From: Rothia nasimurium | GTDB taxonomy: Bacteria; Actinomycetota; Actinomycetes; Actinomycetales; Micrococcaceae | Length of the DNA: 64,000 nucleotides | Reading direction: 5' to 3' | NCBI RefSeq assembly: GCF_928391935.1 | Contig: NZ_CAKMTD010000006.1 | Span: 1-64,000, forward strand | Part shown: positions 8,011 through 16,013 of the stretch, in pieces | How positions within the stretch are numbered: position 1 is the first letter of the stretch | Layout: every line of letters starts with the position of its first letter | Translations under genes and position numbers: made by a program | Notes under the pieces: generated by a model | The model's database searches: none | What the model saw: only the letters and a program-made list of their open reading frames with translations | What the model was told of the DNA's origin: nothing

Positions 8011-10308
8011 TTAAGCCTTACGCCCCAGTGCTTCCAGGCGCACCAGCACCGACTTATAGACCGGAGTGTTCGAGCGCTTCGCCGCCGAATCCAGCGGAAC
8101 CAGCACGTTCCCCTCGGGCAGGTAGACGGTGCAGCAGCCGCGGGCGTGGTCGTACTCAACTACGCGGAAGTTAGGAGCCCGACGCTCGCCGTCCTCCCAG
8201 ACCGAGACAATATCCACCAGGGAGCCGTCCTCCAGGCCCAGGGCAGCAATATCAGCCTTGTTCATAAAGACCACGCGGCGGCCCTGGCGCACCCCGCGGT
8301 AGCGGTCGTCCAGCCCGTAAATCGTGGAATTGAACTGGTCATGCGAGCGCACCGTCGACAGCAGCAGGTGGCCCTCGGGAACCTCCAGCACGTTAGTCTC
8401 ATTGACCGTCAGCATAGCCTTACCGGTTGCCGTATTGAAGACACGCTCACGCGGGCCATTGGGCAGATAGAAGCCACCGGGCTTCTCAATCCGCTCGTTA
8501 TAGCCCTCAAAGCCGGGAAGAGTACCCTCGATAGCCTCACGAATCACGCCGTAGTCGTCAATCATGGGCTGCCAGAAATCATCGCCGAAGGTTTCACGGC
8601 CCACCGAGCAGATAATATCTACCTCTGATTTGAGGTCAAGATCCTCGTTAGCGGTGCGCTTACCAATAGAAGCGGAGACAATACCAAAGGAGTTCTCCAC
8701 TGTAATTTTCTGCGGGCCAGACTTCTGAATGTCCTGGTCAGTTCGGGCCAGGACGGGCAGGATCAGGGCCTTCTCGCCGGGCCAGGCATGAGAACCGTTG
8801 GGCTTGGTAGACAGATGAACGGTCATCTCCTGCTGGCTCATGGCCTTCTCGCAGGCGGTTGTATCTGAAGCAACCCGCACCAGGTTACCGCCCAGGGACA
8901 TAAAGAACTGGTTCTTGCCGTCGCGCATTTGGCGCAGGGCATCCACGGTGTCTAACCCCTCTTCGCGGGGCACGGGAAAGCCAAAGTAGTCTTCAACAGC
9001 AGCCAGGAAGGACTCGGGCATTTTCTCCCAGATACCCACGGTGCGGTTACCCTGCACGTTCGAGTGGCCACGGAAAGGAGCCGAACCAGCCCCGGGCTTA
9101 CCCATATTGCCGGTCAGGAAGAGGAAGTTCATCATCTCCCGCAGGGTCCCCACCGATTCGCGGTGCTGGGTGACGCCCAGGGTCCAGGAGACAATAGCGG
9201 TCTTAGCCTGCTGAACCAGGTCAGCAACCCGGCCCACCTGGGCAGCCGAAATGCCTGAACCCCGCTCCAGCTCGGCGTCGTCCAAGCCCAACAGGTGCTC
9301 CTTCAGCTCTTCAAAGCCACTGGTGAACTTCTCAATAAAGACGTGATCAATGGCGTCGCGCCTAATCAGCTCCTTGTTGAGCTGCTGGAAGAAGGCGCGG
9401 TCGCCGTCCAGCCGCACCTGCAGGTACTCATCCGCCAACTTCTCAGGCTTGAACATACCCACCGGCGACTGAGGCTCCTTGAAGGCCATCAAACCGGTTT
9501 CAGGCATGGGGTTGAGCACCACCATTTTGCCGCCGTTTTCCTTCATCTTCTTGAAGCTGGTCAGCGACCGCGGGTGGTTGGTGCCGGGGTTCTGCCCTAC
9601 AGAGATGAGCAGGTCGGTGGTTTCGAGGTCGTTCATGGTGATAGACCCCTTGCCCAGGCCGGCTACTTCCTTAAGGGCAACGCCGGTGGACTCGTGGCAG
9701 AGGTTGCCGCAGTCAGGCAGGTTGTTGGAGCCCAGACGACGGGCTAGCAGCTGGAAGGAGTAGGCAGCCTCGTTAGAAGCGCGGCCGGAGGTGTAGAAGA
9801 CGGCCTTTTTAGGGTCGGTTTTCTTCAGCTGGTCAGCAATCATACCGATGGCCTTATCCCAGCTGATTGGACGGTAGTGGTCATCCCCGCTAGAACGGTC
9901 ATACAGCAGGGGCTGGGTAATACGGCCCTGCTTACCCAGCCAGTGATCAGTCTTATCACGGAGTTCAGTGACCGAATACTGGGCCCAAAAATCAACACCG
10001 GCGCGGTCAGAGGTAGTTTCCTCAGCAATTGCCTTGGCGCCGTTCTCGCAGAACTCAACGAAGTTGAGGTCCTTCTGGTTGGGCTCTGGCCAGGCGCAAC
10101 CGGGGCAGTCGACGCCCCCGTGCTGGTTCATATTGACCAGGGGGAGCAAGCCCCGCGCAGGAATAGCGTGGGCCATAGCGTGCATCACGCCGCCCAGACC
10201 TGCTGCGGCCTTGGTACGGCGGCCAACCCTCGGGTTGTCAAAGGCGTTAGCTTCTTCGCTCACGCGGCTGACGAGGGGGACTTCTTCGTTTTTGGTTACC
10301 GTAGTCAT
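8011..10308 (-). CDS. Molybdopterin oxidoreductase, FdhF/YdeP formate dehydrogenase-like
   Basis: A 765-residue molybdenum enzyme of the single-subunit YdeP-like branch of formate dehydrogenase alpha subunits. Three N-terminal cysteines (68, 71 and 87 in CPGCAW and FCENGAK) replace the four-cysteine cluster site of classical members. The segment LPDCGNLCHEST holds the expected molybdenum-ligating Cys region; no selenocysteine codon is needed. Molybdopterin-binding motifs include SVGQNPGTNHPRS, TGNMGKPGAGSAP and the C-terminal TVRSHDQFNSTIYG. Its role is probably formate oxidation or an acid-stress-linked redox reaction; the electron partner is not encoded here. The maturation factor fdhD is directly upstream in the same operon, which supports the assignment. 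Confidence 0.88.
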   Translation of the reverse strand: MTTVTKNEEVPLVSRVSEEANAFDNPRVGRRTKAAAGLGGVMHAMAHAIPARGLLPLVNMNQHGGVDCPGCAWPEPNQKDLNFVEFCENGAKAIAEETTSDRAGVDFWAQYSVTELRDKTDHWLGKQGRITQPLLYDRSSGDDHYRPISWDKAIGMIADQLKKTDPKKAVFYTSGRASNEAAYSFQLLARRLGSNNLPDCGNLCHESTGVALKEVAGLGKGSITMNDLETTDLLISVGQNPGTNHPRSLTSFKKMKENGGKMVVLNPMPETGLMAFKEPQSPVGMFKPEKLADEYLQVRLDGDRAFFQQLNKELIRRDAIDHVFIEKFTSGFEELKEHLLGLDDAELERGSGISAAQVGRVADLVQQAKTAIVSWTLGVTQHRESVGTLREMMNFLFLTGNMGKPGAGSAPFRGHSNVQGNRTVGIWEKMPESFLAAVEDYFGFPVPREEGLDTVDALRQMRDGKNQFFMSLGGNLVRVASDTTACEKAMSQQEMTVHLSTKPNGSHAWPGEKALILPVLARTDQDIQKSGPQKITVENSFGIVSASIGKRTANEDLDLKSEVDIICSVGRETFGDDFWQPMIDDYGVIREAIEGTLPGFEGYNERIEKPGGFYLPNGPRERVFNTATGKAMLTVNETNVLEVPEGHLLLSTVRSHDQFNSTIYGLDDRYRGVRQGRRVVFMNKADIAALGLEDGSLVDIVSVWEDGERRAPNFRVVEYDHARGCCTVYLPEGNVLVPLDSAAKRSNTPVYKSVLVRLEALGRKA

Positions 10309-10346
10309 AGCCCTAGTCTATCGCCATGTGGGCTATATTACTTGTG

Positions 10347-11228
10347 CTAACTATCCAGAGTTCCGGAGTAAAGGTTAAAACGGTGCTCACGGGCGAAAGC
10401 GATGAGAGTCAGGCCGGATTCCTTGGCAAGATCAACGGCAAGCGAGGACGGGGCTGATACGGCGATAAGCGCTGAGAAACCGGCAAGCACCGCCTTTTGG
10501 ACCAGCTCAAAGGACGCCCGCGAGCTGACCACCAACGTCCGGCCCGGCAAACCCGGCGCTGGAGATTCCAGCCCCCCGTTCATGAGCAGGTGGCCGACCA
10601 CCTTATCGACGGCATTGTGGCGGCCGATGTCTTCGCGGGCCACGATCAGCTCACCGGTTGGTTCAAAGACAGCCGCGGCGTGAATACCGCCGGTTTTTTT
10701 GAAAATCACCTGGTGGTCGCGCAGGCGGGCAGGCAGTTCCAGTACCTGGACGGGGGTGAGGGCGGTAGGAGGAATAGGGCGGGTAGCCTTCCCCATAATC
10801 GAGTCAATCGAGGCCGACCCGCACACCCCGCAGGCTGAATTGGTAACAGTCAGGCGCAGGGGCGCGGCCTTCTCGAAAAGGGGCAGGACGCCGCCTGACG
10901 AAGAGGGCTGGGGATTTTCGGGGACTGTGCGGCTCACATCAAGCACATTGTAGGTGTTAGCACCATCGGGCCCGGTGGCCCCGGCGCAGTAGCGGGCGGT
11001 GCTGATTTCTGCCGCGCTCTTAATCAGCCCTTCGGCGTGCAGGAAGCCGTGGGCCAGTTCAACATCATGACCGGGGGTGCGCATGGTGGTGGTGACGGTC
11101 TGCCCGTCCAGCCTGATTTCGAGGGGCTCCTCGGCGGTCAGGGCGTCAGCACGCCGGTCTACCGAAAAAGTGCCGTCATCTTTGAGCACATAGCGGGTGG
11201 CCGGGGCGGTACGGTTGAGCCTACCCAT
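10347..11228 (-). CDS. fdhD: FdhD, sulfurtransferase for formate dehydrogenase maturation
   Basis: FdhD passes sulfur to the molybdenum cofactor before it is inserted into formate dehydrogenase. The 293 residues contain the essential cysteine loop ACGVCGSASID (Cys133 and Cys136) and the conserved GGIHAAAVF and REDIGRHNAVDKVVG segments. The ATG at 11228 is chosen because the family N-terminus follows it directly and it overlaps the stop of the preceding gene (ATGGGTAG), which points to translational coupling. The longer frame upstream is Arg/Trp-rich shadow sequence. The formate dehydrogenase-like gene follows after 38 bp. Confidence 0.95.
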   Translation of the reverse strand: MGRLNRTAPATRYVLKDDGTFSVDRRADALTAEEPLEIRLDGQTVTTTMRTPGHDVELAHGFLHAEGLIKSAAEISTARYCAGATGPDGANTYNVLDVSRTVPENPQPSSSGGVLPLFEKAAPLRLTVTNSACGVCGSASIDSIMGKATRPIPPTALTPVQVLELPARLRDHQVIFKKTGGIHAAAVFEPTGELIVAREDIGRHNAVDKVVGHLLMNGGLESPAPGLPGRTLVVSSRASFELVQKAVLAGFSALIAVSAPSSLAVDLAKESGLTLIAFAREHRFNLYSGTLDS

Positions 11229-11520
11229 CGGCCCGCTCTTTGTACTCATCAATGAGGATCTCGACCTGCTCCAAAGCTGCGCGGACGCTCTCCACCTGCT
11301 CATCAGCGTCCTGCCCCGGAGCCTGACCGGCAGCGTACCCCACCAGGAAAGCAGCCAAGGGGGCCGCCGGGCGCACCACCCCGTGCGCCACATGCTTGGT
11401 CATGCCTAGAAGATGGGGCATAGCATTTTCCATCAGGGCAGGGTCAAGGTTCAGACGGGAAGAAAGCTCGGCAAGGAAATCGCGGGCAATCTCAAGGTCG
11501 CGGGGGTCTCTCTGACTCAT
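11221..11520 (-). CDS. DUF6457-type small protein, molybdenum-operon companion
   Basis: A 99-residue acidic, helical protein with PHLLGMTKHVAHGVVRPAAPLAAFLVGYAAG in its centre (quoted over two segments: PHLLGMTKHVAHGVV and RPAAPLAAFLVGYAAG). This is the pattern of the DUF6457 family, which in actinobacteria is repeatedly found beside fdhD and molybdenum cofactor genes; its function is unknown. I place the start at ATG 11520 with GGAG four bases upstream, leaving out 15 residues of a longer frame. Its last codons overlap the start of fdhD by eight bases. A possible role is handling or insertion of the cofactor (inference). Confidence 0.75.
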   Translation of the reverse strand: MSQRDPRDLEIARDFLAELSSRLNLDPALMENAMPHLLGMTKHVAHGVVRPAAPLAAFLVGYAAGQAPGQDADEQVESVRAALEQVEILIDEYKERADG

Positions 11521-11586
11521 AACGCTCCAACGGTGCAGCGGGGAAAAAATTTCAGTTTCAAACATACACCCGCCTGCGCCAAGAGC

Positions 11587-11934
11587 CTAGAGGACTACGA
11601 AAGTGACGGTGAGGCCGTCCTTCTCACCAAAACGCTCCAGGTGGCGACCCAGCACGCCCTCCAGGCGCTCCCGCCCCTCGGGGCTCTCAGCGTAGGTCAG
11701 CAGGACAAGACGCTCAGCGCCGTCCACCTCCTGCACCAGCACATCGCCGTAGCCGCCAAAGTTGCCGTCCCGGTTAAAGGTGAGCCGGTGGCCGCCCTCA
11801 ATTTCTTCAGCCAGGATCTTATGCCCGAAGTGGCTAGCCAGCTGCTTGGCATAGCGGGCAGGGCGGTCAGTCAGGACGACGGCGCGTGAGCGGGCAGGCA
11901 GGTTGTCGATGGCGGAGTAGGAAGCAGAATCCAT
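11587..11934 (-). CDS. DUF2218 protein, probably iron-regulated
   Basis: The 115 residues match the DUF2218 pattern: VLTDRPARYAKQLASHFGHK near the start, a short beta-rich middle, and VLGRHLERFGEKDGLTV at the end. In actinobacteria this family often accompanies siderophore-interacting or iron-uptake genes, but its biochemical role is not established. An IdeR/DtxR-like iron box lies 15 bp upstream of the ATG, which suggests repression when iron is plentiful. The gene is followed after 66 bp by the DUF6457 gene on the same strand; read-through is possible. Confidence 0.8.
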   Translation of the reverse strand: MDSASYSAIDNLPARSRAVVLTDRPARYAKQLASHFGHKILAEEIEGGHRLTFNRDGNFGGYGDVLVQEVDGAERLVLLTYAESPEGRERLEGVLGRHLERFGEKDGLTVTFVVL

Positions 11935-11948
11935 GGTCAGCCTTTCTT

Positions 11949-11967
11949 GTAAGTTAGGTTCACCTAA
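11949..11967. promoter_or_regulatory. IdeR/DtxR-type iron box
   Basis: GTAAGTTAGGTTCACCTAA agrees at 15 of 19 positions with the consensus TTAGGTTAGGCTAACCTAA. It begins 15 bp upstream of the DUF2218 start codon, where a bound repressor would block transcription. The next gene on the other side starts 180 bp away. Confidence 0.6.
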
Positions 11968-12074
11968 AATACTACCTCAGGGGCATCTACTTCCAAGCAC
12001 TCCCCTTGCACAGCGTCACACCTGCCACTCTCGCCAAATACCAGCACACAGGCGTACACTGGACAGGTACATCA

Positions 12075-12099
12075 GCGCCGTCCGCACCACAGACGGCGC
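12075..12099 (+). other. GC-rich stem-loop in the permease leader
   Basis: An 8-bp perfect stem GCGCCGTC / GACGGCGC with a 9-nt loop is followed by CCTTTCATTT, about 50 bp before the permease ATG. It resembles a weak terminator, so leader attenuation is possible. I do not find the conserved core of a purine riboswitch around it. Confidence 0.4.
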
Positions 12100-12148
12100 C
12101 CTTTCATTTCTGGGCCACACACCCACACGAGTATCTACGGATTTTCAC

Positions 12149-13627
12149 ATGTCTGCTGAGAACACCGCGGCTCAAAAACCCGCGAACCAGGCGCCCACCA
12201 GCGCCCTCGACCGCTACTTCAAAATCACCGAACGCGGATCCACCCTATCCACCGAAATCCGCGGCGGCCTGGCCACCTTCTTCGCCATGGCCTACATCGT
12301 GGTTCTTAACCCCCTCATCCTAGGCCTCGGCCCCGACGCCGCAGGCAACACCCTCGGCGTCGAGCGCGTCGCCGCAGCCACCGCCCTCATCGCCGGTATC
12401 CTCACCATCATCATGGGTGTTTGGGCCCGCCAGCCCTTCGCCATGGCTGCAGGCCTGGGCGTCAACGCCCTGCTGGCCTCCACCATCGCCACCACCCCCA
12501 ACCTGACCTGGCCCCAGATCATGGGCCTGGTCGTCTGGGCCGGTATCGTCATGGGTATTCTGGTACTCACCGGTTTCCGCCGCGCCGTCTTTGAGGCCGT
12601 CCCCGAGTCCCTCAAGACCGCCATCGTCGTAGGTATCGGCCTCTTCATCTCCCTGATTGGCCTGGTCAACGCGGGTATCGTCCGTCGCATGCCCGACGCC
12701 GCAGGCACCACCGTCCCCGTCTCCTTCGGCGCGGGCGGCCACCTGCAGGGCTGGCCCATCTTCGTCTTCCTCTTCGGCCTCTTCCTCACCATTGCCCTCT
12801 TCATTCGCAACGTGCGTGGCGCGATTCTGATTGGCGTGGTTGCCTCAACCATCCTGGCGATCGTGCTGGAAAAGGTCTGGCCCTCCGGCTCCTCCATGGA
12901 CTCCGCTACCGGCTGGTCCCTCATGATCCCCGGCATTCCCACCCAGTGGATCGGCCACCCCGACCTCTCCCTGCTGGGCTCCGTTGACATGGTCGGCGCC
13001 TTCTCAGGCTCCTCCCTGGGCACCCTGGGCGCCACCATGCTCATGTTCGCGATTCTGCTGGCTGTCTTCTTCGACGTCATGGGCACCTCCGTGGGCCTGG
13101 CCTCCGAAGCTGGCACCATCGATGAGGACGGCAAGATTGAGAACATCGACAAGGTGCTACTCATCGACGCCGCCGGTTCGGTCCTCGGTGGCGGTTCGTC
13201 GTCCTCAGCCCACCAGATCTTCGTGGAATCTGCCACCGGCATCGGTGAAGGTGCCCGCACCGGCTTCGCCAACATCGTCACCGGTGCCCTCTTCCTGCTG
13301 GCTGTCTTCATCTCCCCGCTGGTATCCATCGTGCCCTTCGAGGCCGTTGCCCCCGCCCTGGTCGTGGTGGGCTTCCTGATGGTCCGCCAGGCCATTCACA
13401 TCGACTGGACCGACTGGGGCCTGGGCATTCCCGCCTTCCTCACCATCATCATGATGCCCTTCACCTACTCCATTGCGGACGGTATCGGCGCCGGCTTCGT
13501 CGCCTACACCTTCATCCGCCTGGTACAGGGCCGCGGCAAGGAGGTACACCCGATCATGTACATCGTCTCGGCTGCCTTCCTGGTCTTCTTCGGCATGGGC
13601 GTGATTGAGGGCTGGATGCACGCCTAA
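12149..13627 (+). CDS. NCS2-family purine permease (AzgA/PbuG-like)
   Basis: A 492-residue membrane protein with 12-14 hydrophobic segments. The family marks are GGLATFFAMAYIVVLNP at residues 34-50, MGVWARQPFAMAAGLGVNA near residue 90, and FFDVMGTSVGLASEAG with SSSAHQIFVESATGIGEGARTG in the second half. These belong to the adenine/guanine/hypoxanthine-proton symporter branch and not the uracil/xanthine one. The ATG at 12149 matches the family N-terminus (ALDRYFKITERGSTL) but lacks a good ribosome site. The frame upstream to 11933 is leader sequence. The gene stands alone; a salvage enzyme is not adjacent. Confidence 0.9.
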   Translation: MSAENTAAQKPANQAPTSALDRYFKITERGSTLSTEIRGGLATFFAMAYIVVLNPLILGLGPDAAGNTLGVERVAAATALIAGILTIIMGVWARQPFAMAAGLGVNALLASTIATTPNLTWPQIMGLVVWAGIVMGILVLTGFRRAVFEAVPESLKTAIVVGIGLFISLIGLVNAGIVRRMPDAAGTTVPVSFGAGGHLQGWPIFVFLFGLFLTIALFIRNVRGAILIGVVASTILAIVLEKVWPSGSSMDSATGWSLMIPGIPTQWIGHPDLSLLGSVDMVGAFSGSSLGTLGATMLMFAILLAVFFDVMGTSVGLASEAGTIDEDGKIENIDKVLLIDAAGSVLGGGSSSSAHQIFVESATGIGEGARTGFANIVTGALFLLAVFISPLVSIVPFEAVAPALVVVGFLMVRQAIHIDWTDWGLGIPAFLTIIMMPFTYSIADGIGAGFVAYTFIRLVQGRGKEVHPIMYIVSAAFLVFFGMGVIEGWMHA

Positions 13628-13647
13628 CCCGCGTGACACACCCAGCG

Positions 13648-13717
13648 AACCCCCGCTTTTTCGCTTCTTCTCTCCGGTCTTGAGCACCGGGGCAGGGGCG
13701 AGGGAGCGGGGGTTTTC
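13648..13717 (+). terminator. Terminator of the purine permease gene
   Basis: AACCCCCGCT (13648-13657) pairs with AGCGGGGGTT (13705-13714), and inner GC-rich stretches can also pair. TTTTC follows on the plus strand. It lies about 20 bp after the permease stop. Confidence 0.65.
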
Positions 13718-13739
13718 GTGACCCGTTAGAGTAGTAACC

Positions 13740-14162
13740 ATGTTTGAACCTGATACCCGCTGCCCCTGCGGCACCGGCGAAACCTACGGCGCCTGCTGCG
13801 GACGCTACCACGCCCGCTTTGCCCAGACCGGCGAGCTAACAGCCCCCACCCCCGAGGCCCTCATGCGGTCGCGATTCAGCGCCTTTGCGGCGGGCCTGCC
13901 CGACTACCTGCTGGCCACCTGGCACCCCAGCACCCGGCCGGCGTCCTTAGAGCTTGACCCCACCCTGCGCTGGTACCGACTCGACATTCTCAGCACGGCA
14001 GGCGGCCCCTTCGACAGCACCGGCGGCGTGGAATTCGCCGCCTACTACAGGTCAGTACCGGGCACACCCGAGGACGAGCGGGTGCGCGGCGTACAGACCG
14101 AAGTCTCCCGCTTCACCAAGGACGGCGGGGCCTGGTTGTACGTTGACGGTGAGGTCAGCTAA
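13740..14162 (+). CDS. YchJ / UPF0225 SEC-C-type protein
   Basis: A 140-residue protein of the YchJ family. It opens with the cysteine-rich zinc motif CPCGTGETYGACCGRYH (residues 8-24, SEC-C-like). A cystatin/NTF2-like domain follows, with ALMRSRFSAFAAG and YLLATWHPSTRP as family signatures. The biochemical function is unknown; the zinc motif may mediate protein contacts. It is complete and of typical length. It is convergent with the spermidine-synthase-like gene. Confidence 0.9.
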   Translation: MFEPDTRCPCGTGETYGACCGRYHARFAQTGELTAPTPEALMRSRFSAFAAGLPDYLLATWHPSTRPASLELDPTLRWYRLDILSTAGGPFDSTGGVEFAAYYRSVPGTPEDERVRGVQTEVSRFTKDGGAWLYVDGEVS

Positions 14163-14247
14163 CCCCGGCAGACATTTCGCCCTCTTCCTTTTCTCACGAC
14201 CCTAGAGATTATCTCGGGGTGAAGAGAGAAGGGATAGGGCGATTACC

Positions 14248-15165
14248 TTATTGACCGGCGCGAAGCTGCGCGTCCAGCTGGGCCAGGTCAGCTTCGGGGT
14301 GGGCGTCGCGGCGCGGGGTAGCCGGGCGGGCGAAATCGCGCACCCAGGCGTCGTCCTTGTACTGGGCGGGCACCCCGCCACCCAACAGGCGCTTAGTGAT
14401 GGCGGCGGTGGCCAGGTCACCGGCTACCGGCAGGGGCGCGTGGGAGCCAGCGATAATAATGTTGCCCCTGCGCCGCCCCTTAAGCATGGCCGGGTCAGCC
14501 ACAATGCAGGTGTGCTCAAAGACCTGGGCGATAGCGGCCGCCTCGGCCCGGGCACCGGCCAGGGAGCGGTCGTCGCCGCAGTTGATGATGTAGAGCCCAT
14601 CGGGGGCCAGCGAGCGTTCGGCCAGCCGGGTAAATTCGAGGGTGGTGAGTGGCTCCGGGGTGACGTAGCCTGCGAAAACATCGCGGATGATGATGTCGCG
14701 GGAGGCCGGGCTGAAACTCTCGGTGACGGCGCGGGCTTCGCCCACCCGGATTTTGAGGGTGGGGGCCTTGGGCAGGTCGAACCATTCGCGCACGTAGGCG
14801 GCTAGTTTTCCGTCGAGTTCGACGACGGTGTTGTGGGAGGCCGGGTAGACGTCGGCCAGGTAGCGGGCCATGGAGCAGGCCCCGCCACCCAGGTGGGTGA
14901 CCCGGAGCTTGGCCGGGTTAAGGTGGGCGTCGACGAAGGATTCGATAACGACCGCTAACCAGCGCATGTATTCGAAGTCGAGTTCGCGGGGCTGGCCGAG
15001 CACGATGTGGGAGGATTCCATGCCGTTGATTTCGAGCACCCAGCCGCCGGGGGTGTAGTCGTCTTCAATGAGTTCGGCGACGCCGGTGTCGATGGGGTAG
15101 GTGCCTTCGATCAGGGCTTCGGGGGTGTCGATGTGTTTTTTGGGGGTTCGTCTGCGTTTTGCCAC
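14248..15165 (-). CDS. Spermidine synthase-like methyltransferase-fold protein, copy A
   Basis: 305 residues with a Rossmann SAM-type domain: VTHLGGGACSMARYL is motif I, TVVELDGKLA carries the acidic ribose-binding residue, and DIIIRDVFAGYVTP takes the place of the synthase catalytic DxY loop. This fits the SpeE-like proteins annotated widely in actinobacteria, but the aminopropyl-transfer residues of true spermidine synthases are not evident, so the real reaction is open. The GTG start at 15165 follows a basic N-terminus (AKRRRTPKK). A second member of the family lies at 25580-26389. Confidence 0.8.
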   Translation of the reverse strand: MAKRRRTPKKHIDTPEALIEGTYPIDTGVAELIEDDYTPGGWVLEINGMESSHIVLGQPRELDFEYMRWLAVVIESFVDAHLNPAKLRVTHLGGGACSMARYLADVYPASHNTVVELDGKLAAYVREWFDLPKAPTLKIRVGEARAVTESFSPASRDIIIRDVFAGYVTPEPLTTLEFTRLAERSLAPDGLYIINCGDDRSLAGARAEAAAIAQVFEHTCIVADPAMLKGRRRGNIIIAGSHAPLPVAGDLATAAITKRLLGGGVPAQYKDDAWVRDFARPATPRRDAHPEADLAQLDAQLRAGQ

Positions 15166-15268
15166 CCCTCTAGCCTAGTGGGTGGGGCGGGGGTTGGAGG
15201 GCTTGCTAGAGTGAGAGGGCAGTGACAGTAATGCGAAAAGTAACGGTGATGTGAAAGGACGGACGCGC

Positions 15269-15883
15269 GTGGGTTTTGTAGCTGATGGCAGGTATGTGGT
15301 GGCGCCGGTGGGCGCTGAGGACGCCGAGAAGTATGTTGACCTGCAGCTGCGATGCCTGGCAGAAACCTATAACGGGCTGGTAGACCCCGGTTTTGGGGCC
15401 CGGCAGGCTGCTAACCGGGACGGCTGGCTGGAAGAGTTTGCCGAGAATATCGCAGCACCCGGTACCCGCGCCTTTTTTGCCTACAAAAATCCGGCCTGGA
15501 CGCCCGCCGGTGGTCTGAGCTGCGCGGTGGGAGGCGAGATTGATTGGGACGCCCCGGTCGGTTTTGCCTTGTCCCGCCCCGGCCCCCTGGCCTGGGAGCT
15601 AGAGATTGGCCTGCCCCCGGTTGGTGAGGGGACGCGGGAGCTCACCCACCTTTACACTCTTGCCTCGACACACGGCACGGGCTTAGGGGCGGCTCTTTTT
15701 GACGCTGTTCTCTACCCTGATGAGCCCGCCTACCTCTGGTACATCGTGGGCAATGAGCGGGCCCGGGAGTTTTATGGCCGCCGGGGCTTTGAGGACGAGG
15801 GGCTCCCCGTCGATTGCGGTGGAGCCTGGGCCCCGGCTCAGACGGCTCGCATGTACCGGGGGCTGACCTTACCCTCCCGGTAG
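15269..15883 (+). CDS. GNAT-family N-acetyltransferase
   Basis: A 204-residue acetyl-CoA-dependent acetyltransferase. The acetyl-CoA loop region reads LYTLASTHGTGLGAALFDAV (about residues 130-150), followed by the typical C-terminal WYIVGNERAREFYGRRGFEDEG. The N-terminal half is less conserved, so the acceptor substrate cannot be inferred. The GTG at 15269 is preferred because AAAGGA lies nine bases upstream; another GTG at 15251 has no such site. It stands alone on the plus strand. Confidence 0.85.
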   Translation: MGFVADGRYVVAPVGAEDAEKYVDLQLRCLAETYNGLVDPGFGARQAANRDGWLEEFAENIAAPGTRAFFAYKNPAWTPAGGLSCAVGGEIDWDAPVGFALSRPGPLAWELEIGLPPVGEGTRELTHLYTLASTHGTGLGAALFDAVLYPDEPAYLWYIVGNERAREFYGRRGFEDEGLPVDCGGAWAPAQTARMYRGLTLPSR

Positions 15884-16013
15884 GGGCTAGCCGTCGTGGA
15901 CGTCCTGCCCCGGCCCCCGCTTTTCCCGTCTAGCCCGGTGAGGTGGTGATTACATAACACCACCACCCCAGAAAATGCTTTACATCGAAAGTATTTTGTG
16001 GGAAAGTTTTTCT

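Noticed and set aside
12000-12148. Possible purine riboswitch upstream of the purine permease
   Set aside because: Only one stem-loop is present; the three-way junction and the conserved loop sequences of the purine aptamer are not found.
12292-13395. 367-codon open frame antisense to the permease
   Set aside because: Met/Thr/Pro/Arg-rich composition, no family signature, fully opposite a well-conserved transporter; a shadow of high-GC codon use.
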